Positions 23,311 through 32,089 of a stretch of DNA of 64,000 nucleotides are shown in pieces. Position 1 is the first letter of the stretch. Every line of letters begins with the position of its first letter. The stretch spans positions 682,001 through 746,000 of the forward strand of contig NZ_FNAI01000002.1 in the NCBI RefSeq assembly GCF_900101875.1. The letters run 5' to 3'. The notes below the pieces were generated by a model, which made no database searches, was not told where the DNA came from, and saw nothing but the letters and a program-made list of their open reading frames with translations. This stretch comes from Mucilaginibacter pineti. Lineage in GTDB: Bacteria; Bacteroidota; Bacteroidia; Sphingobacteriales; Sphingobacteriaceae. Made by a program: the position numbers and the translations under genes.

Positions 23311-23364
23311 ATGAAAATGAACACATTAAACAATAACTGGTGGTGGCTTAACGAGATATCGTAA
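23311..23364 (+). CDS. trpL: trp leader peptide with three consecutive Trp codons
   Basis: A 17-codon ORF encodes MKMNTLNNNWWWLNEIS. Three TGG codons in a row (23338-23346) in so short a peptide, located directly before trp genes, mark it as a ribosome-stalling leader peptide of a transcription attenuator. The promoter places the transcript start within a few nucleotides of its ATG, so translation may be leaderless. The stop codon abuts GGCAATTC, one strand of the proposed antiterminator. With scarce Trp-tRNA the ribosome would stall on the TGG run and leave that strand free; otherwise it would mask it. Confidence 0.82.
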   Translation: MKMNTLNNNWWWLNEIS

Positions 23365-23432
23365 GGCAATTCCGTTTTTGTTTTTTTCAAAATAATATTC
23401 AGAAGGGTTGCCAATACGGTAACCCTTTTTTT
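23365..23432 (+). promoter_or_regulatory. trp attenuator: antiterminator and intrinsic terminator
   Basis: The terminator is a 10-bp stem (23403-23412 with 23418-23427, one G:U pair), loop AATAC, followed by seven T (23426-23432). An alternative pairing joins GGCAATTC (23365-23372) to GGGTTGCC (23405-23412), using the 5' arm of the terminator, so the two cannot coexist. A weaker upstream hairpin (CTTA-CG near 23347 with CGTAAG at 23360-23365) may act as pause structure. Pairings were worked out by hand. Confidence 0.78.
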
Positions 23433-23440
23433 GTGGCCAG

Positions 23441-23535
23441 GCCCCCCGACCCCCTAAAGGGGGAGGGTTAAAACAAAATGGCTCAATGATAAATTAACAA
23501 TTTAAAAAAGTACCCCCTTTAGGGGGCCAGGGGGC
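23441..23535. repeat. GC-rich inverted repeat abutting trpD
   Basis: The arm 23441-23463 (around CCCCCTAAAGGGGG) is repeated inverted at 23513-23535 (around CCCCCTTTAGGGGG) with few mismatches. The right arm ends on the base before the trpD ATG. Each arm is also self-complementary. The elements resemble dispersed CCCCTAAAGGGG repeats and displace any normal ribosome-binding region. Confidence 0.8.
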
Positions 23536-24525
23536 ATGAAACAGATATTAAACCATCTTTTTGAACACAAAACATTCAGCAGGCAGCAGTCTAAAGAAAT
23601 TTTGATGAACATAGCGCAGGGAAAATACAACAACTCGCAAATGGCAGCATTTATGACGGCCTATTGTATGCGCAGTATCACTGTTGATGAACTGGAAGGT
23701 TTCCGCGATGCGATGCTGGAGCTTTGCCTGCCCATCGACCTGCAAACCGGCGAACTTATTGATCTTTGCGGCACCGGCGGCGATGGCAAGGATACTTTCA
23801 ATATATCAACCCTTGCGTCGTTTGTGGTTGCGGGTGCGGGTTACAAGGTGGCCAAGCATGGTAACTACGGCGTATCATCGGGCTGCGGATCATCAAACGT
23901 GATGGAGCACCTCGGTTACCATTTTACTAACGATACGGATACGCTGAGAAGGGGGATAGACCAGGCCAATATTTGCTTTTTACATGCGCCCTTGTTTCAC
24001 CCTGCCATGAAAACCGTTGCACCCATCCGCAGGGAACTGGGCGTTAAAACGTTTTTTAATATGCTGGGGCCACTGGTTAATCCCGCCAAACCAGAGAATC
24101 AGCTGGTAGGGGTATTTAACCTGGAACTGGCAAGGGTTTATGCCTACCTGTACCAAAAATCTACCACTAAATATACTATAGTAAATGCGCTGGAGGGCTA
24201 TGATGAAATTTCGCTTACCTGCGATTTCAAAACATTTTCTGCCGAAGGTGAAAAGATAAATACAGTTGAAGGTTTGGGGTTTGAAAAGCTGAACCCATCA
24301 GAAATTACCGGCGGCGATACCGTTGCGGCATCGGCAAAAATATTTACCGATGTTTTAAACGGCGATGGTACTTTTGCGCAAAACAATGTAGTGCTGTCAA
24401 ACGCGGCGCTGGCTATTAAAACAATCGGCCCCGAGAAATCTTTTGCCGATTGTTATTACGAAGCCGAAGAGGCCCTCATAAATAAAAAGGCATTGGACAG
24501 TTTTAACGTTTTATTACAAAACTAA
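23536..24525 (+). CDS. trpD: Anthranilate phosphoribosyltransferase
   Basis: The 329-residue enzyme has the PRPP-binding DLCGTGGDGKDTFNIST (about 75-91) and VAKHGNYGVSSGCGSSNVMEHLG, followed by the conserved HPAMKTVAPIRRELGVKTFFNMLGPLVNPA. It joins anthranilate to PRPP in tryptophan synthesis. It is the first structural gene behind the attenuator; trpE and trpG, usually before it in this phylum, are absent here. One base separates its stop from trpF. Confidence 0.96.
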   Translation: MKQILNHLFEHKTFSRQQSKEILMNIAQGKYNNSQMAAFMTAYCMRSITVDELEGFRDAMLELCLPIDLQTGELIDLCGTGGDGKDTFNISTLASFVVAGAGYKVAKHGNYGVSSGCGSSNVMEHLGYHFTNDTDTLRRGIDQANICFLHAPLFHPAMKTVAPIRRELGVKTFFNMLGPLVNPAKPENQLVGVFNLELARVYAYLYQKSTTKYTIVNALEGYDEISLTCDFKTFSAEGEKINTVEGLGFEKLNPSEITGGDTVAASAKIFTDVLNGDGTFAQNNVVLSNAALAIKTIGPEKSFADCYYEAEEALINKKALDSFNVLLQN

Positions 24526-24526
24526 A

Positions 24527-25156
24527 ATGGTTATTAAAGTGTGCGGCCTAAAACAGCCCGATAATATTAAAGCCGTAGCCGCCCTAAAGCCGGACTATAT
24601 GGGCTTTATTTGTTACGGCCCATCGCCACGCTATATTAATGCCCTACCGGCTGATGCACTGGAAACCATCCCGGCTAATATTCATAAAACCGGGGTTTTT
24701 GTGAACGAAACCGCAGATAACATAACCCTGCTGATCAGTAAATATGGTTTTGATACCATACAGCTGCACGGCGACGAAAGCCCGGAATTTTGCGAGGCGT
24801 TTAAAGGGCAGGTAACGGTTTTTAAAGCATTTGGAGTTAATAATGATTTTGACTTTACTAAGTTGAATGATTACGTGAACAAAGCAGACTATTTTCTGTT
24901 CGATACCAAAACCGCAGGTTACGGCGGCTCGGGCCAAACGTTTGACTGGGGTATTTTAAATAATTACCAGTTGGATGTACCCTTCTTTTTATCGGGCGGT
25001 ATAAGTCTGGATAATTTGGACGAAGTAAAGCAGATAACACACCCTCAGTTTTATGGGGTTGATTTAAACAGCCGTTTTGAAACAGAACCGGGCATAAAAA
25101 GCATACAGAAACTGGAACAAGCATTTGACATCATCAAAAAACAATATAACAGATGA
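24527..25156 (+). CDS. trpF: Phosphoribosylanthranilate isomerase
   Basis: The 209-residue TIM-barrel enzyme starts [17 protein letters not shown], with the catalytic Cys in KVCGL and general-acid Asp in [18 protein letters not shown]; phosphate-binding [12 protein letters not shown] lies near the C-terminus. It converts N-(5-phosphoribosyl)anthranilate to CdRP. In most relatives trpC lies between trpD and trpF; here trpF follows trpD directly. It overlaps the trpB start by 4 nt. Confidence 0.95.
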   Translation: MVIKVCGLKQPDNIKAVAALKPDYMGFICYGPSPRYINALPADALETIPANIHKTGVFVNETADNITLLISKYGFDTIQLHGDESPEFCEAFKGQVTVFKAFGVNNDFDFTKLNDYVNKADYFLFDTKTAGYGGSGQTFDWGILNNYQLDVPFFLSGGISLDNLDEVKQITHPQFYGVDLNSRFETEPGIKSIQKLEQAFDIIKKQYNR

Positions 25157-26334
25157 AATACGGAGTTAACGAGCATGGTTATTACGGCGATTTTGGCGGC
25201 GCCTACATCCCCGAAATGCTGTATCCAAACGTTGAGGAATTACGACAAAAATATATCAGCATCATTAACGATCCCGACTTTAAGGCCGAATTTGATGATC
25301 TGCTAAAGAATTACGTTGGCCGCCCATCGCCGTTGTACCATGCAAAAAGGTATTCGGAAAAATATGGCGCCAATATATTTTTCAAGCGCGAGGACCTGAA
25401 CCATACTGGCTCGCACAAGATAAATAATGCCATTGGGCAAATACTTTTGGCAAAGCGATTAGGAAAAAAACGCATCATTGCCGAAACCGGTGCCGGGCAG
25501 CATGGTGTTGCCACTGCCACGGTTTGCGCCCTTATGGGTATTGAATGCGTGGTTTACATGGGCGAAATTGACATGGCCCGCCAGGCACCCAACGTATCGC
25601 GCATGAAAATGCTTGGTGCTACGGTAAGGCCCGCATCATCTGGCAGTAAAACGCTCAAGGATGCCACTAACGAGGCCCTGCGCGATTGGATAGGCAACCC
25701 GGTTGATACACATTACATCATCGGTTCGGTAGTTGGGCCGTATCCATATCCCGATATGGTAGCGCGTTTCCAATCCATCATATCCGAAGAAACTAAAAAA
25801 CAATTGGTTGAGCATACCGGGAAACAATTGCCCGAGTATGTGCTGGCCTGCGTAGGCGGCGGCAGTAATGCTATGGGCATGTTCTACCATTTTTTGGATG
25901 ATGAGGATGTAAAACTGGTTGCTGTTGAAGCTGCCGGCAAAGGTGTTGATAGCGGCGAATCTGCAGCTACTACATTTTTGGGGCAAGAGGGTGTATTGCA
26001 CGGCAGTCGTACCATACTGATGCAAACACCAGACGGGCAGGTTGTTGAGCCTTATTCCATTTCGGCAGGGTTAGATTATCCTGGTATTGGTCCGCAGCAC
26101 GCGCACCTGTACAAGATAAACCGTGCCCAATACGTAAGCGTTACTGATGATGAAGCGATGAAGGCAGGCTTGCTTTGCTCGCAGATGGAGGGTATTATCC
26201 CCGCAATTGAATCATCGCACGCACTGGCTCAACTGGAGAAAATGACCTTCAAACCCGATGATAACGTAGTGATCTGCCTTTCGGGCAGGGGCGATAAGGA
26301 TTTGGATACGTATATAAAATATTTCGGCTACTAA
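25153..26334 (+). CDS. trpB: Tryptophan synthase beta chain
   Basis: The 393-residue PLP enzyme carries the PLP lysine K89 in [13 protein letters not shown], the indole-channel and catalytic region [14 protein letters not shown], and the phosphate cup [10 protein letters not shown]. It condenses indole with serine in the alpha2-beta2 complex with TrpA. The length and N-terminus ([23 protein letters not shown]) agree with the TrpB1 type. It is translationally coupled to trpF by a 4-nt overlap. Confidence 0.97.
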   Translation: MKYGVNEHGYYGDFGGAYIPEMLYPNVEELRQKYISIINDPDFKAEFDDLLKNYVGRPSPLYHAKRYSEKYGANIFFKREDLNHTGSHKINNAIGQILLAKRLGKKRIIAETGAGQHGVATATVCALMGIECVVYMGEIDMARQAPNVSRMKMLGATVRPASSGSKTLKDATNEALRDWIGNPVDTHYIIGSVVGPYPYPDMVARFQSIISEETKKQLVEHTGKQLPEYVLACVGGGSNAMGMFYHFLDDEDVKLVAVEAAGKGVDSGESAATTFLGQEGVLHGSRTILMQTPDGQVVEPYSISAGLDYPGIGPQHAHLYKINRAQYVSVTDDEAMKAGLLCSQMEGIIPAIESSHALAQLEKMTFKPDDNVVICLSGRGDKDLDTYIKYFGY

Positions 26335-26340
26335 ATAAAA

Positions 26341-26433
26341 GTTCATGGTTCATGGATAATTGTTCATGGATCATTGCAAAAAATAAATAACACAGGATTG
26401 CTACTATGAACAATGAACCATTAACCATGAACA
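26341..26433. repeat. Self-complementary word array running into trpA
   Basis: GTTCATGG occurs repeatedly at 26341-26369, and its complement (AATGAACCATTAACCATGAAC) spans 26412-26432. The second half contains two ATG codons in frame with trpA. Confidence 0.7.
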
Positions 26434-27206
26434 GTTCAAACCGCTTAAACCAGCTATTCGCAACAAAAAAGGATAATCTTTTATCCATATACTATACGGC
26501 GGGATACCCGGCCTTGAATACCGCCGTTGATATTGCCGAGGCTTTGGAAAAAGCCGGTGCCGATTTCCTGGAGATAGGTTTCCCATATTCAGATCCTGTT
26601 GCTGATGGGCCAACCATTCAGCATAGCTCAGAGCAAGCTTTGGAAAATGGCATGACCCTTAACCTGCTGTTTGAAGAGCTGGAGCAATTGCGCAAGCGTG
26701 TAACCATCCCTATTTTACTGATGGGTTATTTTAACCCGATACTGCAATACGGCATTGAGCGTTTTTGCAAAAAAGCTGCCGAACTCGGCGTAGATGGCGT
26801 TATAGTACCCGATTTGCCGATGTATGAGTACGAAGCGCTGTACGCCAACTACTTTATTGACAACAACCTGAGTAATATATTCCTGGTTACCCCGCAAACC
26901 TCTAACGACCGTATTCGCAAGATTGATGAATTGAGCAATAGCTTTATTTACCTGCTTTCGTCGTCGTCCATAACCGGTGGCAGTTTGCAAATGACCAATA
27001 ATATTGAGGATTACTACAAGCGCATTAAAGGCATGGAGCTTAAAAATCCAACTATTATAGGTTTCGGAATTTCTGATAATAATACCTTCAAACAGGCCTG
27101 CGCTTACGCCAACGGTGCAATTGTGGGCAGTAAATTTGTGAAATTACTGGCCGAAGATGGCTATATGGAGAAAATTCCAGCATTTATTAAAGGGATAAGG
27201 CCTTGA
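26427..27206 (+). CDS. trpA: Tryptophan synthase alpha chain
   Basis: The enzyme cleaves indole-3-glycerol phosphate to indole. The TIM barrel shows FLEIGFPYSDPVADGPTIQHSSEQAL with the catalytic Glu (LEIG) and Asp (PYSDP), DGVIVPDLPM, and phosphate-binding GFGISDNN. I start it at the ATG at 26427 (MNSSNRLNQLF), giving 259 residues and the usual TrpA N-terminus. An in-frame ATG at 26406 adds seven residues read from a word repeat and cannot be excluded. It is separated from trpB by 92 bp of that repeat, unusually far for an alpha/beta pair. Confidence 0.94.
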   Translation: MNSSNRLNQLFATKKDNLLSIYYTAGYPALNTAVDIAEALEKAGADFLEIGFPYSDPVADGPTIQHSSEQALENGMTLNLLFEELEQLRKRVTIPILLMGYFNPILQYGIERFCKKAAELGVDGVIVPDLPMYEYEALYANYFIDNNLSNIFLVTPQTSNDRIRKIDELSNSFIYLLSSSSITGGSLQMTNNIEDYYKRIKGMELKNPTIIGFGISDNNTFKQACAYANGAIVGSKFVKLLAEDGYMEKIPAFIKGIRP

Positions 27207-27214
27207 TAGGAAAG

Positions 27215-27284
27215 GGACAAAGGATTTTGTGACAAAAGATAAAAGATTCTTATTTGTACATTTTAAGTCCTTAATCCTTTGTCC
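27215..27284. repeat. Inverted word repeat between convergent trpA and yciO-like genes
   Basis: GGACAAAGGATT (27215-27226) is exactly inverted at 27273-27284, with further AAAGAT/ATCTTT words inside and outside. The convergent location would suit a bidirectional terminator. Confidence 0.7.
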
Positions 27285-27311
27285 AAAAATCTTTAATCCC
27301 TTTTTAATTAA

Positions 27312-27932
27312 TTACAAATACATTTCCAGATCGCCTTTACCTTCGCGGATAATTTCAAAGTCGCCGTTAGTGCAGTCAACTACCGTTGAGGCTATATTGT
27401 CGCCGTAGCCGCCATCAATAACCATATCAACCAGGTTTTCGTATTTCTCGTAAATCAGTTCCGGATCAGTTGAATATTCAATGATCTCGTCATCATCCTT
27501 AATAGATGTTGACAGTATGGGGTTACCCAAAGCCTTTACAATTTCACGGGCAATATCATTGTCCGGCACCCTTATACCTACCGTTTTTTTGTTGGAGCTC
27601 AGGAGCTTGGGCGCCATGTGGCTGGCATTGAATATAAAGGTGAACGGCCCCGGCAATGCCTTTTTCAACACCCGGAAAGTGGTGTTGTCAATAGGTTTAA
27701 TATAATCAGAAATGTGACTGAGATCATAGCAGATAAAGGAAAAATTGGCCTTTTCGGGTTTAATGTTCCTGATCTTGCAGATGGCTTCAATGGCCCGGTG
27801 ATTGGTGATGTCGCAGCCAAGTCCGTAAACGGTATCGGTAGGGTAAATGATCAATCCGCCCTTGCGTAAAACCTCCACCACCTGTTCAATGGCTTTCGGG
27901 TTCGGATTTTCGGGATAAATTTTAATGAGCAT
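27312..27932 (-). CDS. YrdC/Sua5-family threonylcarbamoyl-AMP synthase-like protein
   Basis: The 206-residue protein has the YrdC fold: N-terminal VLRKGGLIIYPTDTVYGLGCDITN (nucleotide and threonine-binding entry), KPEKANFSFICYDLSHISDYI, and KKTVGIRVPDNDIAREIVKALGNPILSTS. Family members make threonylcarbamoyl-AMP for tRNA t6A37. In the canonical KRP/KxR-S-N lysine-arginine region this protein has KPEKANF, closer to the YciO branch whose activity is weaker or unclear. It is a single gene, convergent with trpA. Confidence 0.88.
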   Translation of the reverse strand: MLIKIYPENPNPKAIEQVVEVLRKGGLIIYPTDTVYGLGCDITNHRAIEAICKIRNIKPEKANFSFICYDLSHISDYIKPIDNTTFRVLKKALPGPFTFIFNASHMAPKLLSSNKKTVGIRVPDNDIAREIVKALGNPILSTSIKDDDEIIEYSTDPELIYEKYENLVDMVIDGGYGDNIASTVVDCTNGDFEIIREGKGDLEMYL

Positions 27933-28057
27933 AATATATGTAAGGCATTGGCTTCTAATAATTTGAATATTGAAAAGTCTGCACTTGTTCTAAGTAAAAG
28001 TATTCTGTTATTAAACCGTTAATGTGGTTTACTGTTTTGTTTCGGTAAATATATAAA

Positions 28058-28906
28058 CTACTTTTTGCCCCTTCCTAACCACAACAAAGTATTAATAAGC
28101 AACTGATTTTGAATATCGTTGTCAAACGTATGCGATAGGGTTTTATTCGTACCGCCATCATAATCCATATCATTATGGCCCATGTTAAAATACACCATGC
28201 GGTAATTTTTGTTGGTCCACACAACGGGATAGTAGCCGCTATGCCATATTTCTTCGGGTTTGGGGCCGTTACCCAGCGGGAAACTGGTTGAATCTATCGA
28301 CAGTAATATTTTTATATCCGGGTTTTTGCGCAGATCGTGCTCCCAGCGGTACCATTCGTTAGGCTGCGATTTAAAGGTAACCGGCAATCCTTTGGTAACC
28401 GGATGTTTGGCGTCCTCTACCCGCAATATGGCCGAGGTTGGGTGCCAGGTATTGCTAACATATTGGCCCGAACCCAGGAACTCGTTATGAAACCAATCCC
28501 AATTCTGCGGATAATCCGACGGCGTAAGCGCGAAAGCCGAGAAATGGAAACCCATCCATGCGCCGCCCTTTTTCATGTATTGCTCAAACGCCTGCCTTTG
28601 GGCGGGAACATCGGGCCGGGTATCTAAAAATAGCACCACCTGGTATTTCGCCAAAAATTTGGCATTCATATTATTCCAGTTACTGGTAGAATCATAGGTG
28701 AAATTATATTTACGGCCCAACTCGGGGAAGCGTTTGTTGGCCTCGTGCACAAAACTGATGTGGGCTTTGTCTTCCCGGCCGGTATAAAATGCTATCACCT
28801 TAAATGGTTTATTACCCTGCGCGTTCAGCCTGTTAAAACTTAATAATAACATACAGCCGGTAATGGAAAACACGATAAATTTGAGGCGATTATTGCTGAT
28901 ACTCAT
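28058..28906 (-). CDS. Secreted ThuA domain protein
   Basis: The 282-residue protein has a Sec signal peptide (about 1-30, ending LNA-Q) and a single ThuA-like, glutamine-amidotransferase-fold domain: FKVIAFYTGREDKAHISFVHEAN, GGAWMGFHFSAFALTP, and VVWTNKNYRMVYFNMGHNDMDYDGGTN. ThuA proteins are linked to trehalose or other sugar utilisation, often as periplasmic proteins in Bacteroidota. No sugar operon adjoins it here and the biochemical role is not established. Confidence 0.88.
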   Translation of the reverse strand: MSISNNRLKFIVFSITGCMLLLSFNRLNAQGNKPFKVIAFYTGREDKAHISFVHEANKRFPELGRKYNFTYDSTSNWNNMNAKFLAKYQVVLFLDTRPDVPAQRQAFEQYMKKGGAWMGFHFSAFALTPSDYPQNWDWFHNEFLGSGQYVSNTWHPTSAILRVEDAKHPVTKGLPVTFKSQPNEWYRWEHDLRKNPDIKILLSIDSTSFPLGNGPKPEEIWHSGYYPVVWTNKNYRMVYFNMGHNDMDYDGGTNKTLSHTFDNDIQNQLLINTLLWLGRGKK

Positions 28907-28995
28907 GGTTATAATAGGTTTGGTGCGACTATAAAACTACGTGATTTTTACCGAATGTGCATTTTTAATGGGTTTTATTATCCTCAACAAAAAAA

Positions 28996-29022
28996 CAGCC
29001 GCTGCATTGCTGCAAGCGGCTG
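28996..29022 (-). terminator. Terminator-like hairpin upstream of thuA
   Basis: CAGCCGCT (28996-29003) pairs with AGCGGCTG (29015-29022), extended by GCA/TGC. On the minus strand it is followed by seven T. It lies upstream of the ThuA gene, so it would end a minus-strand transcript from 29.03-29.25 kb, where I find no convincing gene; it may insulate ThuA or be a relic. The remaining 28907-29260 gap shows nothing else firm. Confidence 0.6.
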
Positions 29023-29260
29023 CGCCTAAGTTATAATCCCTTAATTAAATAACTTATTATCGTTGTCGGCACTGTTTTTTGTAGCGCCAATGTGCTTATT
29101 GGTTTAGGTATGTCAAAGATAAAAGGCGGCGATGTGATAACCGGCAGGGATATTACGCAATCGCTATGCGGAATTTACGGAAATTGTACTCGTGGTTGCT
29201 ATACGGTTTAAGCGATGCACCCGTTGTAATAGTTGTAAATTGTACCTACTTTCAACCTTA

Positions 29261-32089
29261 ATGAATAAGCCTTTTAACACCCGTTATATTTTACCAAAAT
29301 TGTTGCTGCCGTTGCTTTTATGTACGGCAAGTATGGCCGGTGCGCAGCAGTTTGGTGGTAACCCGCCATCTATTAAATGGAAACAGGTTAATATACCGGC
29401 GGCCAGGGTTATTTTCCCTGCTGGGATGGATTCTACAGGTGTTGAGGTGGCTAATATCATCCGGCAAATGAATGGGCTGGTAAAGGCAACCATAGGCAAT
29501 AAACAGCGGCAGGTGAGTATAGTGCTGCAAAACCAAACTACTATTGCTAATGGCTATGTAGGTTTAGCCCCTTTCCGCAGTGAGTTTTATTTAACACCCG
29601 ATCAAAATAGTCTTGAACTGGGCAGCCTCCCCTGGCCGCAGCAATTGGCCATTCACGAGTTTAGGCATGTGCAGCAGTATAATAATTTTAATGTGGGGCT
29701 GTCGCGTGTTTTGCGGGTGCTTTTTGGCGAGGGCGGACAGGCTTTGGGGAACGACCTATCTGTACCCAACTGGTTTTTTGAGGGCGATGCCGTTTATAAC
29801 GAAACCCATGTAAGCGAGCAGGGCAGGGGGCGCATCCCATTCTTTTTTAACGAGTACAGGGCGCTTTGGGCAGGCGATAAGAATTATAGCTTTATGAAGC
29901 TGCGTAACGGCTCATACAGGGATTATGTACCTGACCACTACCCGCTTGGCTATATGCTGGTGGCTTATGGCAGGCAAAAGTATGGCGACGATATATGGCG
30001 AAGCATTACCCATGATGCCGCAGCCTTTAGCGGTGGGTTTTATCCTTTTCAAAGGGCTGTAAAGAAATATACCGGCGAAGATTTTAAAACCTATCGCAAT
30101 GAAGCGCTTGACCATTTTAAAAAAGAATTTAATGACGATGTAAATAAAACGGCCACCAAACACTTTGATGCCGACAGGGAGTACCCAGCCTATGTGCATG
30201 ACAGTACCCTCATTTACATGAAAAGTACCTATAACCACATCCCGGCATTCTTTATAAAAACCGGTGATAAAGAACGACGGATCAGCACCCGTTCCTCCTC
30301 GCTTGATAGTTATTTTGCCTATAATAATGGCAAGGTAGTTTATGCCAGCTATCGCCCGGATGCACGCTGGGGCTATCGTGATTACAGCGAATTGATGTTG
30401 CTGGATATTAATACAGGGCAGGAGCATCGCATTACCCGTAAAACAAAATACTTTTCGCCGGCCTTTAATGCCGATGGCAGCAAAATAATAACCGTACAGG
30501 TTGGTCCAACAGGTAAAAGCGAACTACATATTTTAAATACCGACGGTAAAGGCGCCGTTAATGTGATCCCTAACCCCGATAAGCTGTTTTACACCTATCC
30601 CAAGTTTTACGGCAACGATGAGGTAATATCGGCAGTAAGGAATACCGAGGGCAAAATGTCACTGGCGCTCATTGCTGTTAAAACGGGACAAGCCCGCTAC
30701 CTGTTGCCTTTTACCTATAAGCCCATTGGTTTTACAGCAATTAAGGGCGATACCGTCTATTTTACAGGTATCTCCGGTAATAACGAACGACTTTTTGCGC
30801 TATTTATAAATACCAATAAATTTTATGAACTGCTGCCGACAGGTAATAACGACGGTGTTGGCAGTTATCAGCCTGCTTTGGGCAGCCATAAACTGGCCTG
30901 GGTAGGCTTTAGCGCTACCGGTTATAAAATAAATGAGGCCGATAATAAGAATCTGAAATGGATTGATGCCAACTATGCAAGTCCGCTGCCCAATATGGGG
31001 ATTACGGCCCTGGCCAAAGATTCATCGGCGGATATGCTGGCAACCGTGGTTGATAAAGCATTACCCGTTACCAGTTACTCAAAGGCACATGGATTGTTCA
31101 ACTTTCATAGCCTGATCCCCAATATCAGCGATCCTAATTATTCGTTTGCGATATCGGGAGAGAATGTGCTGAATACTTTTCAATCCGAACTTTCTTTTGA
31201 TTATAACACCAACGAGCATTACAAACAGTTTAGTTTCGATGCCATTTATGGCGCGCTGTTCCCCTACATAGATGCCGGGGTTGATTACACGCTGGACAGG
31301 CGCCAGTTTTTCCGGGGTAACTACGTGTACTGGAATGAAACCAAACTGCATGGCGGTTTGGAAGTCCCGCTGAGTTTCTCAGCAGGGAAGCACTCCACGG
31401 GGTTAACCTTCGGCAGCGATTTTTACTATAACCGCATCAGTTTTCAGCCGAGTACCTTTGTTAAAACCACTGATAGGAGCATTACCTATCTCAATAATTA
31501 TATCGCCTTCAGTAACCAAACGCAACAGGCCCGGCAAGATATCTATCCGCAACTGGCGCAAAGCATCAGCCTTAATTATAAATCGACGGTTACGGGTGGC
31601 AGTGCTACGCAGTTACTGGCAACGGGTACGTTTTATTTCCCCGGTTTGTTTACCAGCCACAGCTTTGTAATTAATGTGGCCCATCAGCAAAAAGGCAAGG
31701 ACAATGTGGTTGGTTTCTCCAATGATTTCCCGTTCAGCAAAGGCTACAGCGCCGAAAGTTTGGATGAGATGAACAAAGTTGGCTTTAATTATCACTTCCC
31801 TATAGCTTATCCCGACGCCGGTTTTGGCAACATCGTTTACCTGATGCGCTTACGCGGAAACCTGTTTTTTGACTATACCCGCGCAACTGCCGACAAGTTT
31901 TTTGCCGATGGCAGCAACTTTAAACAAAACTTCCGCTCCGCAGGCGGAGGCCTCTTTTTCGATACCAAATGGTTCAACCAAAACAGCATATCCTTCGGCG
32001 TAAGGTACAGCCGCCTGCTTGATGACGATATTTTCGGCGGCACAGGCCGTAACAGGATTGAATTGGTGTTACCGGTGACGTTCTTTTAG
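29261..32089 (+). CDS. Secreted gluzincin-like / beta-propeller / outer-membrane barrel protein
   Basis: The 942-residue protein starts at ATG 29261, which gives a clean signal peptide (ending AGA-QQ); an upstream in-frame start would add 23 residues without signal character. Residues about 35-290 carry the zinc protease signature HEFRH with a downstream WFFEGDA containing the likely third ligand Glu, as in MA-clan gluzincins. Residues about 320-600 are WD40/PD40-like repeats (YFSPAFNADGSKIITVQVG, TYPKFYGNDEVISAV) forming a TolB-like propeller. The last 300 residues are amphipathic strands ending in Phe (PVTFF), typical of a barrel. It probably sits in the outer membrane. The substrate is unknown. 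Confidence 0.8.
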   Translation: MNKPFNTRYILPKLLLPLLLCTASMAGAQQFGGNPPSIKWKQVNIPAARVIFPAGMDSTGVEVANIIRQMNGLVKATIGNKQRQVSIVLQNQTTIANGYVGLAPFRSEFYLTPDQNSLELGSLPWPQQLAIHEFRHVQQYNNFNVGLSRVLRVLFGEGGQALGNDLSVPNWFFEGDAVYNETHVSEQGRGRIPFFFNEYRALWAGDKNYSFMKLRNGSYRDYVPDHYPLGYMLVAYGRQKYGDDIWRSITHDAAAFSGGFYPFQRAVKKYTGEDFKTYRNEALDHFKKEFNDDVNKTATKHFDADREYPAYVHDSTLIYMKSTYNHIPAFFIKTGDKERRISTRSSSLDSYFAYNNGKVVYASYRPDARWGYRDYSELMLLDINTGQEHRITRKTKYFSPAFNADGSKIITVQVGPTGKSELHILNTDGKGAVNVIPNPDKLFYTYPKFYGNDEVISAVRNTEGKMSLALIAVKTGQARYLLPFTYKPIGFTAIKGDTVYFTGISGNNERLFALFINTNKFYELLPTGNNDGVGSYQPALGSHKLAWVGFSATGYKINEADNKNLKWIDANYASPLPNMGITALAKDSSADMLATVVDKALPVTSYSKAHGLFNFHSLIPNISDPNYSFAISGENVLNTFQSELSFDYNTNEHYKQFSFDAIYGALFPYIDAGVDYTLDRRQFFRGNYVYWNETKLHGGLEVPLSFSAGKHSTGLTFGSDFYYNRISFQPSTFVKTTDRSITYLNNYIAFSNQTQQARQDIYPQLAQSISLNYKSTVTGGSATQLLATGTFYFPGLFTSHSFVINVAHQQKGKDNVVGFSNDFPFSKGYSAESLDEMNKVGFNYHFPIAYPDAGFGNIVYLMRLRGNLFFDYTRATADKFFADGSNFKQNFRSAGGGLFFDTKWFNQNSISFGVRYSRLLDDDIFGGTGRNRIELVLPVTFF

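Noticed and set aside
29109..29210. 33-codon ORF MSKIKGGDVITGRDITQ... before the protease-barrel gene
   Set aside because: It is short, overlaps the upstream region of the real gene, and has no supporting motif; a terminator-like hairpin nearby points the other way.
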